The position numbers and the translations under genes were made by a program. The notes below the pieces were generated by a model. It did not search any database. It saw only the letters and a program-made list of their open reading frames with translations, and was not told the DNA's origin. A stretch of DNA of 64,000 bases from Saccharothrix sp. ALI-22-I (GTDB lineage: Bacteria; Actinomycetota; Actinomycetes; Mycobacteriales; Pseudonocardiaceae), in contig NZ_MTQP01000063.1 of NCBI RefSeq assembly GCF_001984175.1, positions 62,001-126,000 on the forward strand, in the 5' to 3' direction. Positions 8,298-16,089 of the stretch are shown one piece after another. Position 1 is the stretch's first letter, and each line of letters starts with the position of its first letter.

Positions 8298-8762
8298 CTA
8301 ATTAGTTCCCTCCCACTCCTCCGGGTCCTCGCACGCGTCGGCGTAGGTGACCCGGTACTGCCACCTCAGCTCCTCGGCGAACGCCTCCGCGTCCACACCG
8401 AACGCCTCGACCACCCGGACGGTCGCCGGCGTGTCGGCCGGCCGGGCGGCGTCCGCGAGATCGTCACGGCCGGACGCCCGCAGCTCCGCCGTGAGCCGCT
8501 CGTGGTTCTCCGCCTTCGTCCGCTCCTCCCGCACCTCCCGCACCCTGCCGTCACGGCGCAACTCGCCGGCGACCCGCCGCATGTCCTCGTCGGTGGCGAA
8601 CAGCAGGTGCAGATCCGTGCAGTAGGGGACCGCCGTGCCCGCGACACGGTCACCCGGCGCGAAGACCAGCACGAACGCGGCCACGCCGGTGATCAACGCC
8701 AGGCCGACGACGAGCAGCCATCTGTGGAGCACGGACACACCCTGCCACGCACCGTGGCCCAT
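8298..8762 (-). CDS. Single-pass membrane protein with FtsX-like extracellular domain
   Basis: A roughly 154-residue protein with one N-terminal transmembrane helix (WLLVVGLALITGVAAFVLVF) followed by a soluble domain of about 120 residues. The soluble part, with FATDEDMRRVAGELRRDGRV and a later TPATVRVVEAFGVD, resembles the extracellular domain of FtsX, which touches peptidoglycan hydrolases. The four-helix permease part of FtsX is absent and there is no ftsE nearby. ATG 8762 is the chosen start; GTG 8738 is equally possible and would give a shorter cytoplasmic end. It is divergent from the GntR gene. Function is not established. Confidence 0.7.
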   Translation of the reverse strand: MGHGAWQGVSVLHRWLLVVGLALITGVAAFVLVFAPGDRVAGTAVPYCTDLHLLFATDEDMRRVAGELRRDGRVREVREERTKAENHERLTAELRASGRDDLADAARPADTPATVRVVEAFGVDAEAFAEELRWQYRVTYADACEDPEEWEGTN

Positions 8763-8829
8763 CCGCGACTCATCGTCACCCCGTGGCCGTACCCGACCCC
8801 GGGACCGTACCTCTGCCACTATCGACCAC

Positions 8830-9183
8830 GTGATCAGCCTCGACCCGGTCTCCCCCGTGCCGCCCTACGAGCAGGTGCGGTCCCAGTTCGCCCGCAAGAT
8901 CACCGACCGCGAACTGGCCGTCGGCACCCGGCTGCCCACCGTGCGCGCGCTGGCCGCCGAACTCGGCCTCGCCGTCAACACCGTGGCCCGCGCCTACCGG
9001 GAACTGGAGGAGGCGGGTCTCATCGAGACCCGCGGCAGAGCCGGCACCGTGGTCAGCGCCGCGGGGGAGCGCGGCCGCCAACGCGTCCTGCGCGCCGCCC
9101 GCTCCTACGCCGCCACCGCACGCGAGCAGGGCCTCACCGCCCACGAGGCGCTGGAGATCGTGCGGGCCGCGCTCGCCGACTGA
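8830..9183 (+). CDS. Short GntR-family (YtrA-type) transcriptional regulator
   Basis: A 117-residue regulator with an N-terminal winged helix (PPYEQVRSQFARKITDRELA, then GTRLPTVRALAAELGLAVNTVARAYRELEEAGLIETRGRAGTVV as the recognition region and wing). A short helical tail of about 40 residues replaces the usual large effector domain, which is the YtrA subfamily pattern. Such regulators commonly control adjacent membrane-protein genes. Here the TetR gene follows 22 nt downstream and the FtsX-like membrane gene is divergent. GTG 8830 is the first start after the upstream region. Confidence 0.88.
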   Translation: MISLDPVSPVPPYEQVRSQFARKITDRELAVGTRLPTVRALAAELGLAVNTVARAYRELEEAGLIETRGRAGTVVSAAGERGRQRVLRAARSYAATAREQGLTAHEALEIVRAALAD

Positions 9184-9191
9184 ACCACCCG

Positions 9192-9197
9192 TAGGGT
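9192..9197 (+). promoter_or_regulatory. -10 element of a leaderless promoter for the TetR gene
   Basis: TAGGGT ends 8 nt before the GTG start at 9206. This spacing is typical of leaderless actinobacterial mRNAs whose transcript begins at or next to the start codon. No ribosome-binding site is present in the 22-nt gap after the GntR stop. Confidence 0.55.
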
Positions 9198-9205
9198 GAC
9201 CAGGC

Positions 9206-9958
9206 GTGACGACCGAACACAGCGGCACCGGCGACCCGGCCCGGACCCTCGCGGTGCTGTGGCGCACCACCGGACGGACCGCCCGCAAGGACCTCGGCGT
9301 GGACCGCATCGTCACCGCGGCCGTCGCCCTCGCCGACACCGAAGGCCTCGGCGCGCTGTCCATGAGGCGCGTCGCCGACCGGCTCGGCGTGGGCACCATG
9401 TCGCTCTACACCCACATCCCCGGCAAAGCCGAACTGGTCGACGTGATGGTCGACACCGTGCAGGGCGAGACCGCGCGGCCCACCGACGTGCCCGGCGGAT
9501 GGCGCGGCAGGCTCACCCAAATCGCCCGCGAGAACTGGGCCCTGTACCTGCGCCACCCCTGGCTGCTCCAGGTCGCCGGCAACCGCGCCGTCCTCGGCCC
9601 CAACGTCGCGGCCAAGTACGACTACGAACTCGGCGCCGTGGACGGCATCGGCCTCACCGACCTGGAGATGGACTCGGTGCTCACCCTCGTCCTCGCCCAC
9701 GTCCAGGCCGCCGCCCGCGTCGCCGTCGAAGCCGCGCAGACCGAACAACGCACCGGCCTCACCGACGAACAGTGGTGGCACGCCGCCGCGCCGTTCCTGG
9801 CGAAGGTCTTCGACCCGCAGCGCTTCCCCACCGCGGCCCGCGTCGGAGCGGCGGCGGGCGAAGCCCACGGCGCGGCCCACGACGGCGAGCACGCGTTCAC
9901 GTTCGGCCTGGAACGCGTGCTCGACGGCATCGAGGCCCTCGTGCGGTCCCGTCAGTAG
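9206..9958 (+). CDS. TetR/AcrR-family regulator with TetR_C_1-like domain
   Basis: A 250-residue repressor-type protein. The HTH lies at residues about 35-75 (RIVTAAVALADTEGLGALSM, then RRVADRLGVGTMSLYTHIPG). The longer helical C-terminal domain (about 170 residues) groups with the tetracycline-repressor C-terminal family that binds small hydrophobic ligands. It follows the GntR gene by 22 nt and converges on the PspC gene, whose stop it overlaps by 7 nt. No efflux gene is adjacent, so its target is unclear. Confidence 0.9.
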   Translation: MTTEHSGTGDPARTLAVLWRTTGRTARKDLGVDRIVTAAVALADTEGLGALSMRRVADRLGVGTMSLYTHIPGKAELVDVMVDTVQGETARPTDVPGGWRGRLTQIARENWALYLRHPWLLQVAGNRAVLGPNVAAKYDYELGAVDGIGLTDLEMDSVLTLVLAHVQAAARVAVEAAQTEQRTGLTDEQWWHAAAPFLAKVFDPQRFPTAARVGAAAGEAHGAAHDGEHAFTFGLERVLDGIEALVRSRQ

Positions 9959-10137
9959 GGGCGCTTGGGCATCATCACCCACAACACCAGGTAGACGACG
10001 AACTGCGGTCCGGGCAGCAGGCACGACAACACGAACAACAACCGCACCGTCCCGGGCTTCCACCCGAAGCGAGCGGCGAGTCCCGCGCACACGCCCGCGA
10101 TCATCTTCTGGTTCTGAGGCCTGGTCAACGTGGTCAT
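9952..10137 (-). CDS. PspC-domain small membrane protein
   Basis: A 61-residue protein that is almost entirely a PspC domain: the cytoplasmic start TTLTRPQNQKMIAGVCAGLA is followed by RFGWKPGTVRLLFVLSCL and a second hydrophobic span ending LVLWVMMPKRPY. PspC proteins take part in membrane-stress sensing or modulate ToxA/phage-shock responses; short forms are common in actinomycetes and of unknown role. ATG 10137 gives exactly the domain. The 3' end overlaps the convergent TetR gene by 7 nt. Confidence 0.88.
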   Translation of the reverse strand: MTTLTRPQNQKMIAGVCAGLAARFGWKPGTVRLLFVLSCLLPGPQFVVYLVLWVMMPKRPY

Positions 10138-10381
10138 GACTCCACCATCCCCGCGCCGAAGCCCACCGGCATCAGTGGGAACCCTGATTGATACCCCCGC
10201 CCGCCCCCACCCAATCCCAGGGCAACCTCCACCACCCCGACACGTCACCACACCACCCACCCGCCCGTCACCGCCGCCCGCCCTGTCACCCGGCGTCACC
10301 GTGAAGAGCACGACCGCGCCGCTACCGGGTGATGTGACCGGGGGCTCGCCGGCCGGCGGCGGGATCGTGATCGGGGGCTCG

Positions 10382-10387
10382 TAGGCT
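10382..10387 (+). promoter_or_regulatory. -10 element of a probable leaderless lnt promoter
   Basis: TAGGCT lies 6 nt before GTG 10394, the same geometry as the TAGGGT box of the TetR gene. The 256-bp gap between the PspC start and lnt holds no other recognisable feature. Confidence 0.45.
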
Positions 10388-10393
10388 GATCCG

Positions 10394-12001
10394 GTGGTCG
10401 CTGCCCCCGTGACGTCGGATCAGTCCGTCGCCGACATGCCCCCCATCCGTCGTCGCCGGGACGTGCGCGGCACGCTGCTGCGGGTGCTGTTGGCGGCCGC
10501 GGGTGGCGGGGCGGTGTTCCTCAGCTTCCCGCCGCGCACGACGTGGTGGTTGGCACCGGTCGGGTTCGCGGTGCTCGGCGTGCTGCTGTACGGGCGGCGG
10601 GCGCGGGCGGGGTTCGGGCTCGGGGTGGTGTGGGGGCTGGGGTTCATGGCTCCGCTGCTGCGGTGGACCGGCGAGTTCGTCGGGCTGATCGCGTGGCTGC
10701 CGCTGGCGCTGCTGTGCGCGGTGCTGATCGGCGTCGGGACGGCCGCGATGGCGGTGGTGTCGCGGGTGCCGGGCGCGCCGCTGTGGATGGCGCTGGTGTG
10801 GGTCGCCGACGAGGCGCTGCGCGCGGTGGTGCCGTTCGGCGGGTTCCCGTGGGGAAAGATCGCGTTCGGGCAGCCCGAGGGCTGGTACCTGCCCCTGGCC
10901 TCGGTCGGCGGGGCGCCGCTGGTCGGGTTCGCCGTCGCGTTGACCGGCCTGGGCGCCGCCCACCTGGGGCGCAACTGGAAACTCGGCGCGACCGCCGTCG
11001 TACTGCCACTGGCCGCGGGGATCGCGGCCACGGCGCTGGTGCACACCGACCCCGACCAGGGTTCGGTGACCGTCGCGGCGATCCAGGGCAACGTGCCGCG
11101 CGCCGGCCTGGACTTCAACGCCCAGCGCCGCGCCGTGCTCGACAACCACGTCAAGCGCACCCTGGAACTGGCCGACGACGTGAAAGCCGGCCGCGCCCAA
11201 CAGCCCGACCTGGTCATCTGGCCGGAGAACTCCTCCGACATCGACCCGTTCCGCAACGTCGACGCCGCCGCCCAGATCCAACGCGCCGTCGAGGCGATCA
11301 ACGCCCCCGTCGCCGTCGGCGCCGTCGTGATCGACCAGGACGACCGGCTGCCCCGCAACACCGTCGTGCTCTACGAACCCGGTATCGGCGCCACCGACAC
11401 CTACACCAAACGGCAGCTGCAGCCCTTCGGCGAGACCATGCCCTACCGCTCGTTCTTCCGGATCTTCAGCGAGACCGTGGACCGCGCGGGCACGTTCCAA
11501 CCCGGCACCGACCCCCAGGGCTTCACCATGGGCGCGGCCAAGGTCGCCATCGACACCTGCTACGAGGTCGCGTTCGACAGCGTGGTGCGCGACTCGATCA
11601 CCGCGGGCGCGAACCTCATCGCGATCCCCACCAACAACGCCACCTTCGGCTACACCGAGATGACCTACCAGCAGCTGGCGATGTCCCGGCTCCGCGCCGT
11701 CGAACACGGCAAATCCGTGGTGGTCGCGGCCACGAGCGGGGTCAGCGCCCTCGTCGCCCCGGACGGCTCGGTCACCCACCGCAGCGGCATGTTCACCCCC
11801 GACGCACTGGTGGCCACGGTGCCGCTGCGGGGGGAGGCTACGCTGGCCACCCGGCTCGGCGCATGGCCCGAGTGGGTGATGACCGCTCTGGGCCTCATGG
11901 CCGTGGCGTTCAGCTTGACGACGAAACGACGATCGCGTCCGACCCCTGGTGCGGGTGTCGGCGAGGAGGAAACGGATGGCGGACCAGCAGGCGCAGCCTG
12001 A
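10394..12001 (+). CDS. lnt: Apolipoprotein N-acyltransferase
   Basis: Lnt adds the third acyl chain to the N-terminal cysteine of diacylated lipoproteins in the cytoplasmic membrane. The 535-residue protein has six or more N-terminal membrane spans, then a nitrilase-fold domain. The catalytic triad is visible as Glu278 (WPENSSD), Lys339 (TYTKRQLQPFGE) and Cys389 (IDTCYEVAF). A final membrane span precedes a charged tail. GTG 10394 follows a TAGGCT box closely; ATG 10436 is an alternative. The 3' end overlaps ppm1 by 26 nt. In Mycobacterium tuberculosis the equivalent two activities are fused in one protein. Confidence 0.95.
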   Translation: MVAAPVTSDQSVADMPPIRRRRDVRGTLLRVLLAAAGGGAVFLSFPPRTTWWLAPVGFAVLGVLLYGRRARAGFGLGVVWGLGFMAPLLRWTGEFVGLIAWLPLALLCAVLIGVGTAAMAVVSRVPGAPLWMALVWVADEALRAVVPFGGFPWGKIAFGQPEGWYLPLASVGGAPLVGFAVALTGLGAAHLGRNWKLGATAVVLPLAAGIAATALVHTDPDQGSVTVAAIQGNVPRAGLDFNAQRRAVLDNHVKRTLELADDVKAGRAQQPDLVIWPENSSDIDPFRNVDAAAQIQRAVEAINAPVAVGAVVIDQDDRLPRNTVVLYEPGIGATDTYTKRQLQPFGETMPYRSFFRIFSETVDRAGTFQPGTDPQGFTMGAAKVAIDTCYEVAFDSVVRDSITAGANLIAIPTNNATFGYTEMTYQQLAMSRLRAVEHGKSVVVAATSGVSALVAPDGSVTHRSGMFTPDALVATVPLRGEATLATRLGAWPEWVMTALGLMAVAFSLTTKRRSRPTPGAGVGEEETDGGPAGAA

Positions 12002-12767
12002 CCGCGAGCTCGGGCCGGTGCTGGTGGTGATCCCGACCTACAACGAGCGGGACAACATCGGGAAGATCGTGAAGCGGCTGCACACGGCGCTGCCGAAGGT
12101 GCACGCGCTCGTGGTCGACGACGGCAGTCCGGACGGGACGGGACAGCTCGCCGACGAGATGGCCGCCGCGGACGACCGGGTCCACGTGATGCACCGCACC
12201 GAGAAGGCGGGACTGGGCGCGGCCTACGTGGCGGGCTTCCGGTGGGCACTGGAGCGCGGCTACGCGGTGGTCGTGGAGATGGACGCGGACGGCTCCCACG
12301 CCCCCGAGGACCTGCCGCGGCTGCTCGACGCGCTGCACGACGCGGACCTGGTGCTCGGATCGCGGTACGTGCCCGGCGGCAGCACGGTGAACTGGCCGAA
12401 GTACCGGGAGCTGATCTCCCGCGGCGGCAACGTGTACTCGCAGGTCGCGCTGGGCGCGAAGGTCAAGGACATCACCGGCGGGTTCCGCGCGTTCCGCGCC
12501 GAGGTGCTCCAGCGGCTCAAACTGGACACGGTCGCCTCCCAGGGCTACTGCTTCCAGATCGACCTGGCCTGGCGCACCATCGAACTCGGCCACCGGGTCG
12601 TGGAGGTGCCGATCACGTTCACCGAGCGTGAGATCGGCGAGTCGAAGATGAGCGGCAACATCGTGCGCGAAGCGTTGTGGCGGGTCACCAAGTGGGGCGT
12701 GCGGCGACGCGCGACCCAGCTGCGCGACCTGTTCGCGCCGAAGGCGAAGACACCCAGCAACCGCTGA
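11976..12767 (+). CDS. ppm1: Polyprenol monophosphomannose synthase
   Basis: A 263-residue GT2-family enzyme that transfers mannose from GDP-mannose to polyprenol phosphate, making the donor for protein O-mannosylation and lipoglycan synthesis. Visible motifs are VVIPTYNERDNIGKIVKRL, VVDDGSPDGTG, VVVEMDADGSHAPEDLPRLL and DITGGFRAFR. There are no C-terminal membrane helices, so it is the soluble Ppm1/D2-type domain. ATG 11976 has a strong GAGGAGGA ribosome site inside the lnt reading frame, so the genes overlap and are co-transcribed. A 22-bp hairpin terminator follows. Confidence 0.95.
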   Translation: MADQQAQPDRELGPVLVVIPTYNERDNIGKIVKRLHTALPKVHALVVDDGSPDGTGQLADEMAAADDRVHVMHRTEKAGLGAAYVAGFRWALERGYAVVVEMDADGSHAPEDLPRLLDALHDADLVLGSRYVPGGSTVNWPKYRELISRGGNVYSQVALGAKVKDITGGFRAFRAEVLQRLKLDTVASQGYCFQIDLAWRTIELGHRVVEVPITFTEREIGESKMSGNIVREALWRVTKWGVRRRATQLRDLFAPKAKTPSNR

Positions 12768-12781
12768 CCACGCGGATGCGC

Positions 12782-12829
12782 GACGTGTGAGGGGCCCGCC
12801 GGACGAATCCGGCGGGCCCCTCACACGTC
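12782..12829. terminator. Bidirectional 22-bp hairpin between ppm1 and rbpA
   Basis: A perfect 22-bp inverted repeat (left arm 12782-12803 starting GACGTGTGAGGGGCCCGCCG, right arm 12808-12829) flanks a CGAA tetraloop. It sits between the convergent stops of ppm1 and rbpA and probably terminates both. Confidence 0.9.
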
Positions 12830-12837
12830 ACAACGGC

Positions 12838-13182
12838 TCAGGCGGTGCGGGTGCGCCGCCCCTTCAGCTCTTCCAGCCGCTCGTCCAGCAGCTCTTCGAG
12901 CTCCGGGATCGTGCGACGCTCCAGGAGCATGTCCCAGTGCGTGCGCGGCGGCTTGACCTTCTTCTCCTCGGGAACCGCACCGTCGATGATCTTCGACACC
13001 TGGCCGTGGAGGCGGCACTCCCAGGTGTGCGGGATCTCGGCGTCGTCGGAGAACGGGACCTCGAAGTCGTGGCCCTTGGGGCAGGCGTACCGCACCGACC
13101 GGCGCGGGGCGAGGTCGTGATTGCGGTCGGTCTCGTAGCTGACTGCTCCGAGCCGGCTACCCCGTAGAACGCGGTCGGCCAT
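12838..13182 (-). CDS. rbpA: RNA polymerase-binding protein RbpA
   Basis: RbpA is an essential actinobacterial protein that binds the principal sigma factor and RNA polymerase beta subunit, stabilising open complexes. The 114-residue sequence is canonical: MADRVLRGSRLGAVSYETDR, the zinc-type core RYACPKGHDFEVPFSDDAEI with the later WECRLHG, then the basic linker KVKPPRTHWDMLLERR and the sigma-interaction helix PELEELLDERLEELKG. It is convergent with ppm1. A sigma-R type promoter is present about 60-85 nt upstream. Confidence 0.97.
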   Translation of the reverse strand: MADRVLRGSRLGAVSYETDRNHDLAPRRSVRYACPKGHDFEVPFSDDAEIPHTWECRLHGQVSKIIDGAVPEEKKVKPPRTHWDMLLERRTIPELEELLDERLEELKGRRTRTA

Positions 13183-13647
13183 GGCGGTGTCCTTTCGCTC
13201 GGCTCAGGGCCGGGGCCCAGGCTTGTTGCTCACCGAGTGCAACGATCGGACTGCTCCGTTCGTTCCCGGCTTCACGGTCATCGTCGCCCACAGTGACGTC
13301 TTTCACCCGTCAACGAAGGCTTCCTCCTTAAGGATGCAATCGCGGCCGGTTCGTGACGCGTTATCAAGCTACCGGGCTACCTCATCACACGAATGGAGCA
13401 GTCCCGGTAGAAGTCGTGCGGCTGCGACAGCTTAGACCGGCCACGTAGGGCGACGTTACGGCGGGTTTAACGCGGCGGAAGTGACGGTGGTCATGGTTAC
13501 GGTCACGCAAAGTTATTTCGAGGGTTTTCGGTGGCGTCGCCACGCTGGGTGGCGGCACGGTTGTCTCGGGTGGCGGGCACGATGATGAAATCACCCGTCC
13601 GGACCGCACCCAAACGTCCAGCCGGATGCTTTATTGCCTCGATGACT
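13183..13647. other. 465-bp intergenic region upstream of rbpA
   Basis: This gap holds the rbpA leader and promoter. No protein-coding gene is supported. An AAGGAGG ribosome-site-like string occurs on the minus strand at 13323-13329 but is followed only by very short or poorly spaced frames. A weak 8-bp inverted repeat (CTACCGGG at 13369 and its complement at 13403) is also present. Base composition is less GC-rich than in the flanking genes. Confidence 0.6.
13241..13267 (-). promoter_or_regulatory. Sigma-R (SigR/SigH) type promoter of rbpA
   Basis: Read on the minus strand the site is GGGAAC, 18 nt, then GTT, matching the thiol-stress sigma consensus GGAAT-N18-GTT at all but the final T. 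Start-site spacing predicts a leader of about 50 nt before rbpA ATG. In Streptomyces coelicolor rbpA is a known sigma-R target, so conserved disulfide-stress control is likely. Confidence 0.82.
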
Positions 13648-14124
13648 TCAGTGCTGCCCGAAAAACAGCTTCTCGACCAGTCTGTCGAGCAGTTCCTGTT
13701 GGGCTTTCACCACTTTCACCCGCGCCTGGACCAGGGGAAACCACGCGACGCGGTCCACCTCGGGATACTCCCGCACCCGGCCTGAACCGCGGGGCCATTC
13801 GAGGGTGAACGTGCCCGGAACCACCTGATCGGGGTCCAGATCGCCGGCCAGGGCCCAGGCCTGGACGACCTTGCCGCCGGACTGGCGGACCTCGCCGAGC
13901 GGCACCAGGTCGCCGTCGGGCACGGGCAGGCCCAACTCCTCGGCGAACTCGCGGCGGGCGGTGGTCTCGGGGTCCTCGTCGCCGTCGGGCTCGCCCTTGG
14001 GGATGGACCACGCGCCGTCGTCCTTGCGGGCCCAGAACGGGCCGCCCATGTGGCCCAGGAGGACCTGGGGTTCGCCGTCGACCACCCGGTGGAGCAGGAT
14101 GCCGGCGCTGCGCCTGCCTGTCAT
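13648..14124 (-). CDS. NUDIX hydrolase (diadenosine polyphosphate or nucleotide type)
   Basis: A 158-residue single-domain NUDIX protein. The Nudix box GEPDGDEDPETTARREFAEE with the following LG matches GX5EX7REUXEEXGU and supplies the Mg2+-binding glutamates. The N-terminal SAGILLHRVVDGEPQVLLGHMGGPFWARKDDGAWSIPKG is typical of the subgroup acting on NTP, NUDP-sugar or Ap4A-like substrates; the exact substrate cannot be assigned. ATG 14122-14124 fits the family start. It is 53 nt downstream of the cupin regulator on the same strand. Confidence 0.9.
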   Translation of the reverse strand: MTGRRSAGILLHRVVDGEPQVLLGHMGGPFWARKDDGAWSIPKGEPDGDEDPETTARREFAEELGLPVPDGDLVPLGEVRQSGGKVVQAWALAGDLDPDQVVPGTFTLEWPRGSGRVREYPEVDRVAWFPLVQARVKVVKAQQELLDRLVEKLFFGQH

Positions 14125-14177
14125 GGGCACAGTGTGGCGGGTCGGGGCGACACGGACCGGGTGCCGTGCCGCGGGGG

Positions 14178-14798
14178 TCAGGTCTTGCGGCCGGTGCGCA
14201 TGTGGATCTGCTCGCCCTGCTTGCCGAACAGGCTCAGCACCTCGACGGGTTCGGCGCCGGCCGGGCCGAACCAGTGCGGCAGGCGGGTGTCGAACTCCGC
14301 GGCCTCGCCGGGGCCGAGCACGACGTCGTGCTCGGCCAGGATCAGCCGCAGCCGTCCGGACAGCACGTAGAGCCACTCGTAGCCGGTGTGGGTGCGCGGG
14401 TCGGGCTCGCCGCGCGGCGGGATGATCATCTTGTAGGCCTGCAGGCCGCCGGGCTGCCGGGTGAGCGGCAGGACGGTCATGCCGTGGCGGCGGACGGGCA
14501 CGAGGCGGACGCGGGGGTCGCCGACGGGTGGCGCGCCGACGAGTTCGTCCAGGGGGACGCGGTGGGCGCGGGCGATGGGCAGCAGCAGTTCCAGGCTGGG
14601 GCGGCGTTGGCCGGACTCCAGGCGCGAGAGGGTGCTCTTGGAGATGCCGGTGGCGTCGGCCAGGTCGGCGAGGGTGGCGCCGCGGCTGGTGCGGATGTGG
14701 CGGAGCCGTTCACCGACCTTGCCGAGCACGTCGCCCAGCGGGACGTCGGCCGGGTCCCCGGTCGGGTCGGTGTCGCGGTCGGCCGCTGCGCTGCTCAT
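14178..14798 (-). CDS. XRE-family regulator with C-terminal cupin domain
   Basis: A 206-residue one-component regulator. An N-terminal HTH (LRHIRTSRGATLADLADATG, then ISKSTLSRLESGQRRPSLELL) joins a cupin_2 domain (THTGYEWLYVLSGRLRLILA with VVLGPGEAAEFDTRLPHWF). The cupin would sense a small ligand or metal. ATG 14798 is preferred over upstream starts because the preceding residues are not conserved in character. The NUDIX gene downstream may be co-transcribed. The target regulon is unknown. Confidence 0.88.
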   Translation of the reverse strand: MSSAAADRDTDPTGDPADVPLGDVLGKVGERLRHIRTSRGATLADLADATGISKSTLSRLESGQRRPSLELLLPIARAHRVPLDELVGAPPVGDPRVRLVPVRRHGMTVLPLTRQPGGLQAYKMIIPPRGEPDPRTHTGYEWLYVLSGRLRLILAEHDVVLGPGEAAEFDTRLPHWFGPAGAEPVEVLSLFGKQGEQIHMRTGRKT

Positions 14799-14907
14799 GA
14801 TCGTGTCCCGGTTTCGGCAACAAGGGTTCCCCATTGTGGGACGGCGCGGCGGGGCTCGTCCACCAGGGGCCGTGACGCGGGGCCGACGCGGGGTGGGGGT
14901 CCGGGGG

Positions 14908-15624
14908 TCAGGCGAGGCTGAGCTGGCCGCTGCTGACGGTGTGGGGGCCGAGGTCGCCGGTGCGGTAGTGGGTGCGGCACAGGACCTGGTAGCGGACCTC
15001 GACGGTGTCCGGGGCGGTGTCGGCCACCAGGACCGTGTCGCCGGCGCGCACCACGTCGCCGTCGTGGACGCGGGCGTTGAACCGGCCCGGTCGGCCGCAC
15101 CAGCACAGCACCTCGACCTGGATGGCGTTGAGCTCGTCGGCGAGTTCGAACAGGCGCTGCGAGCCGGGGAACAGGGCGCTGCGGAAGTCGGTGGCCAGGC
15201 CGAAGCAGTACACCTCCAGGTGGGCGTCGTCGGCGAGTTCGGCGAGCTGGTCGACCTGGGCGGCGGACAGGAACTGGGCCTCGTCGACGATGAGGTAGTC
15301 CACCCGGGCGCCGCCGGCCCAGCGGTCGCGGACCAGGGCGCACAGGTCCATGTCCTCGTGGACCTCCAGGGCGTTGCGGGCCAGGCCCATGCGGCTGGAG
15401 ATGGTCGGCGTGCCGGAGCGGTCGTGGCGGACCAGCAGCAGGCCGCGGCGGCCCTGGCGGGCCTGGTTGTGGTCGATCTGCAGCGCCAGGGTCGACTTGC
15501 CGCAGTCCATGGGGCCGAAGAAGAACCGGAGCCGCCCGGTCGGCGCCAGGCCGCGGCCGGCGCCGGAGGCGGGCACGGAGGACAGCGCGTCGGTCGGGTC
15601 CTGGGCGGGAGTGATCGGTTCCAC
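14908..15624 (-). CDS. tdk: Thymidine kinase
   Basis: Type II thymidine kinase that phosphorylates thymidine to dTMP in pyrimidine salvage. The P-loop is GPMDCGKST at residues 37-45, the Walker B/lid motif is YLIVDEAQFL, and the C-terminal zinc cysteines appear in CWCGRPGRFNARV and VLCRTHY. Its 238 residues include about 30 non-conserved N-terminal residues. ATG 15624 was chosen as the only good start. Upstream lies a decayed RidA fragment. Confidence 0.95.
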   Translation of the reverse strand: MEPITPAQDPTDALSSVPASGAGRGLAPTGRLRFFFGPMDCGKSTLALQIDHNQARQGRRGLLLVRHDRSGTPTISSRMGLARNALEVHEDMDLCALVRDRWAGGARVDYLIVDEAQFLSAAQVDQLAELADDAHLEVYCFGLATDFRSALFPGSQRLFELADELNAIQVEVLCWCGRPGRFNARVHDGDVVRAGDTVLVADTAPDTVEVRYQVLCRTHYRTGDLGPHTVSSGQLSLA

Positions 15625-15783
15625 GGCGGGCCACCCTAATGGGCGATATCAGGGCGGCTGCCGTTGCCTCCTCCGTGCGTCGGTCCACCACAGGAGGCGC
15701 CCGCGCGCGGGGCGGTCGCGTTCCCGGCCGCGCCGCTGCCCGCCCCCGGGGGTGATCGCGGCGTCGGCGGGCGGCGACGGCGT

Positions 15784-16003
15784 CGACCTCGAACGGCATG
15801 CCGGGCAGGGCGAGCGCGGCGACGCCGAGGAGGGTCCGGGCGGGTGGCGTGTCGCCCCGGATGCGGGTGACGCGGTCCGGGAGCACGGTCAGCCGGTCGG
15901 CGTCGTGGTCGACGACGTGGGTGCCCGGTCGTGCGACGTGGCGGTAGTCGAGGCCGGCGGCGCGCAGGGCGACGCCGAGGTCGGCGAAGGCCCTCGGCCA
16001 TCT
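15784..16003 (-). pseudogene. RidA-family deaminase, 5'-truncated remnant
   Basis: One minus-strand frame reads PRAFADLGVALRAAGLDYRH, then VARPGTHVVDHDADRLTVLP and PARTLLGVAALALPGMPFEV, which is the C-terminal half of a RidA-type enamine/imine deaminase. The N-terminal 50-60 residues are missing; an in-frame TGA lies just upstream, next to the PadR promoter. The frame also runs past the normal family end without a stop. The remainder of 15625-16052 holds no other gene that I can support. Confidence 0.65.
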
Positions 16004-16052
16004 TCGTGGTCACCACTCTGGCCGGATCCCGGACATCCGGTGTCCAGGATTG

Positions 16053-16082
16053 TTGCCGAGATATACCGCTTCGCGATATAAC
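16053..16082 (+). promoter_or_regulatory. Promoter with overlapping PadR operator
   Basis: A -35 TTGCCG (16053-16058), an 18-nt spacer and a -10 TATAAC (16077-16082) precede GTG 16090 by 7 nt, implying a leaderless mRNA. The inverted repeat TATACCGC-TTC-GCGATATA (16062-16080, one mismatch) fills the spacer and -10, a position suited to autorepression by PadR. Confidence 0.7.
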
Positions 16083-16089
16083 CTGCGGT

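Noticed and set aside
13160..13330. Minus-strand AAGGAGG followed by short frames in the rbpA leader
   Set aside because: The well-spaced TTG frame is only 11 codons and the longer GTG frame is 16 nt away and overlaps rbpA out of frame; the sigma-R promoter lies inside it.
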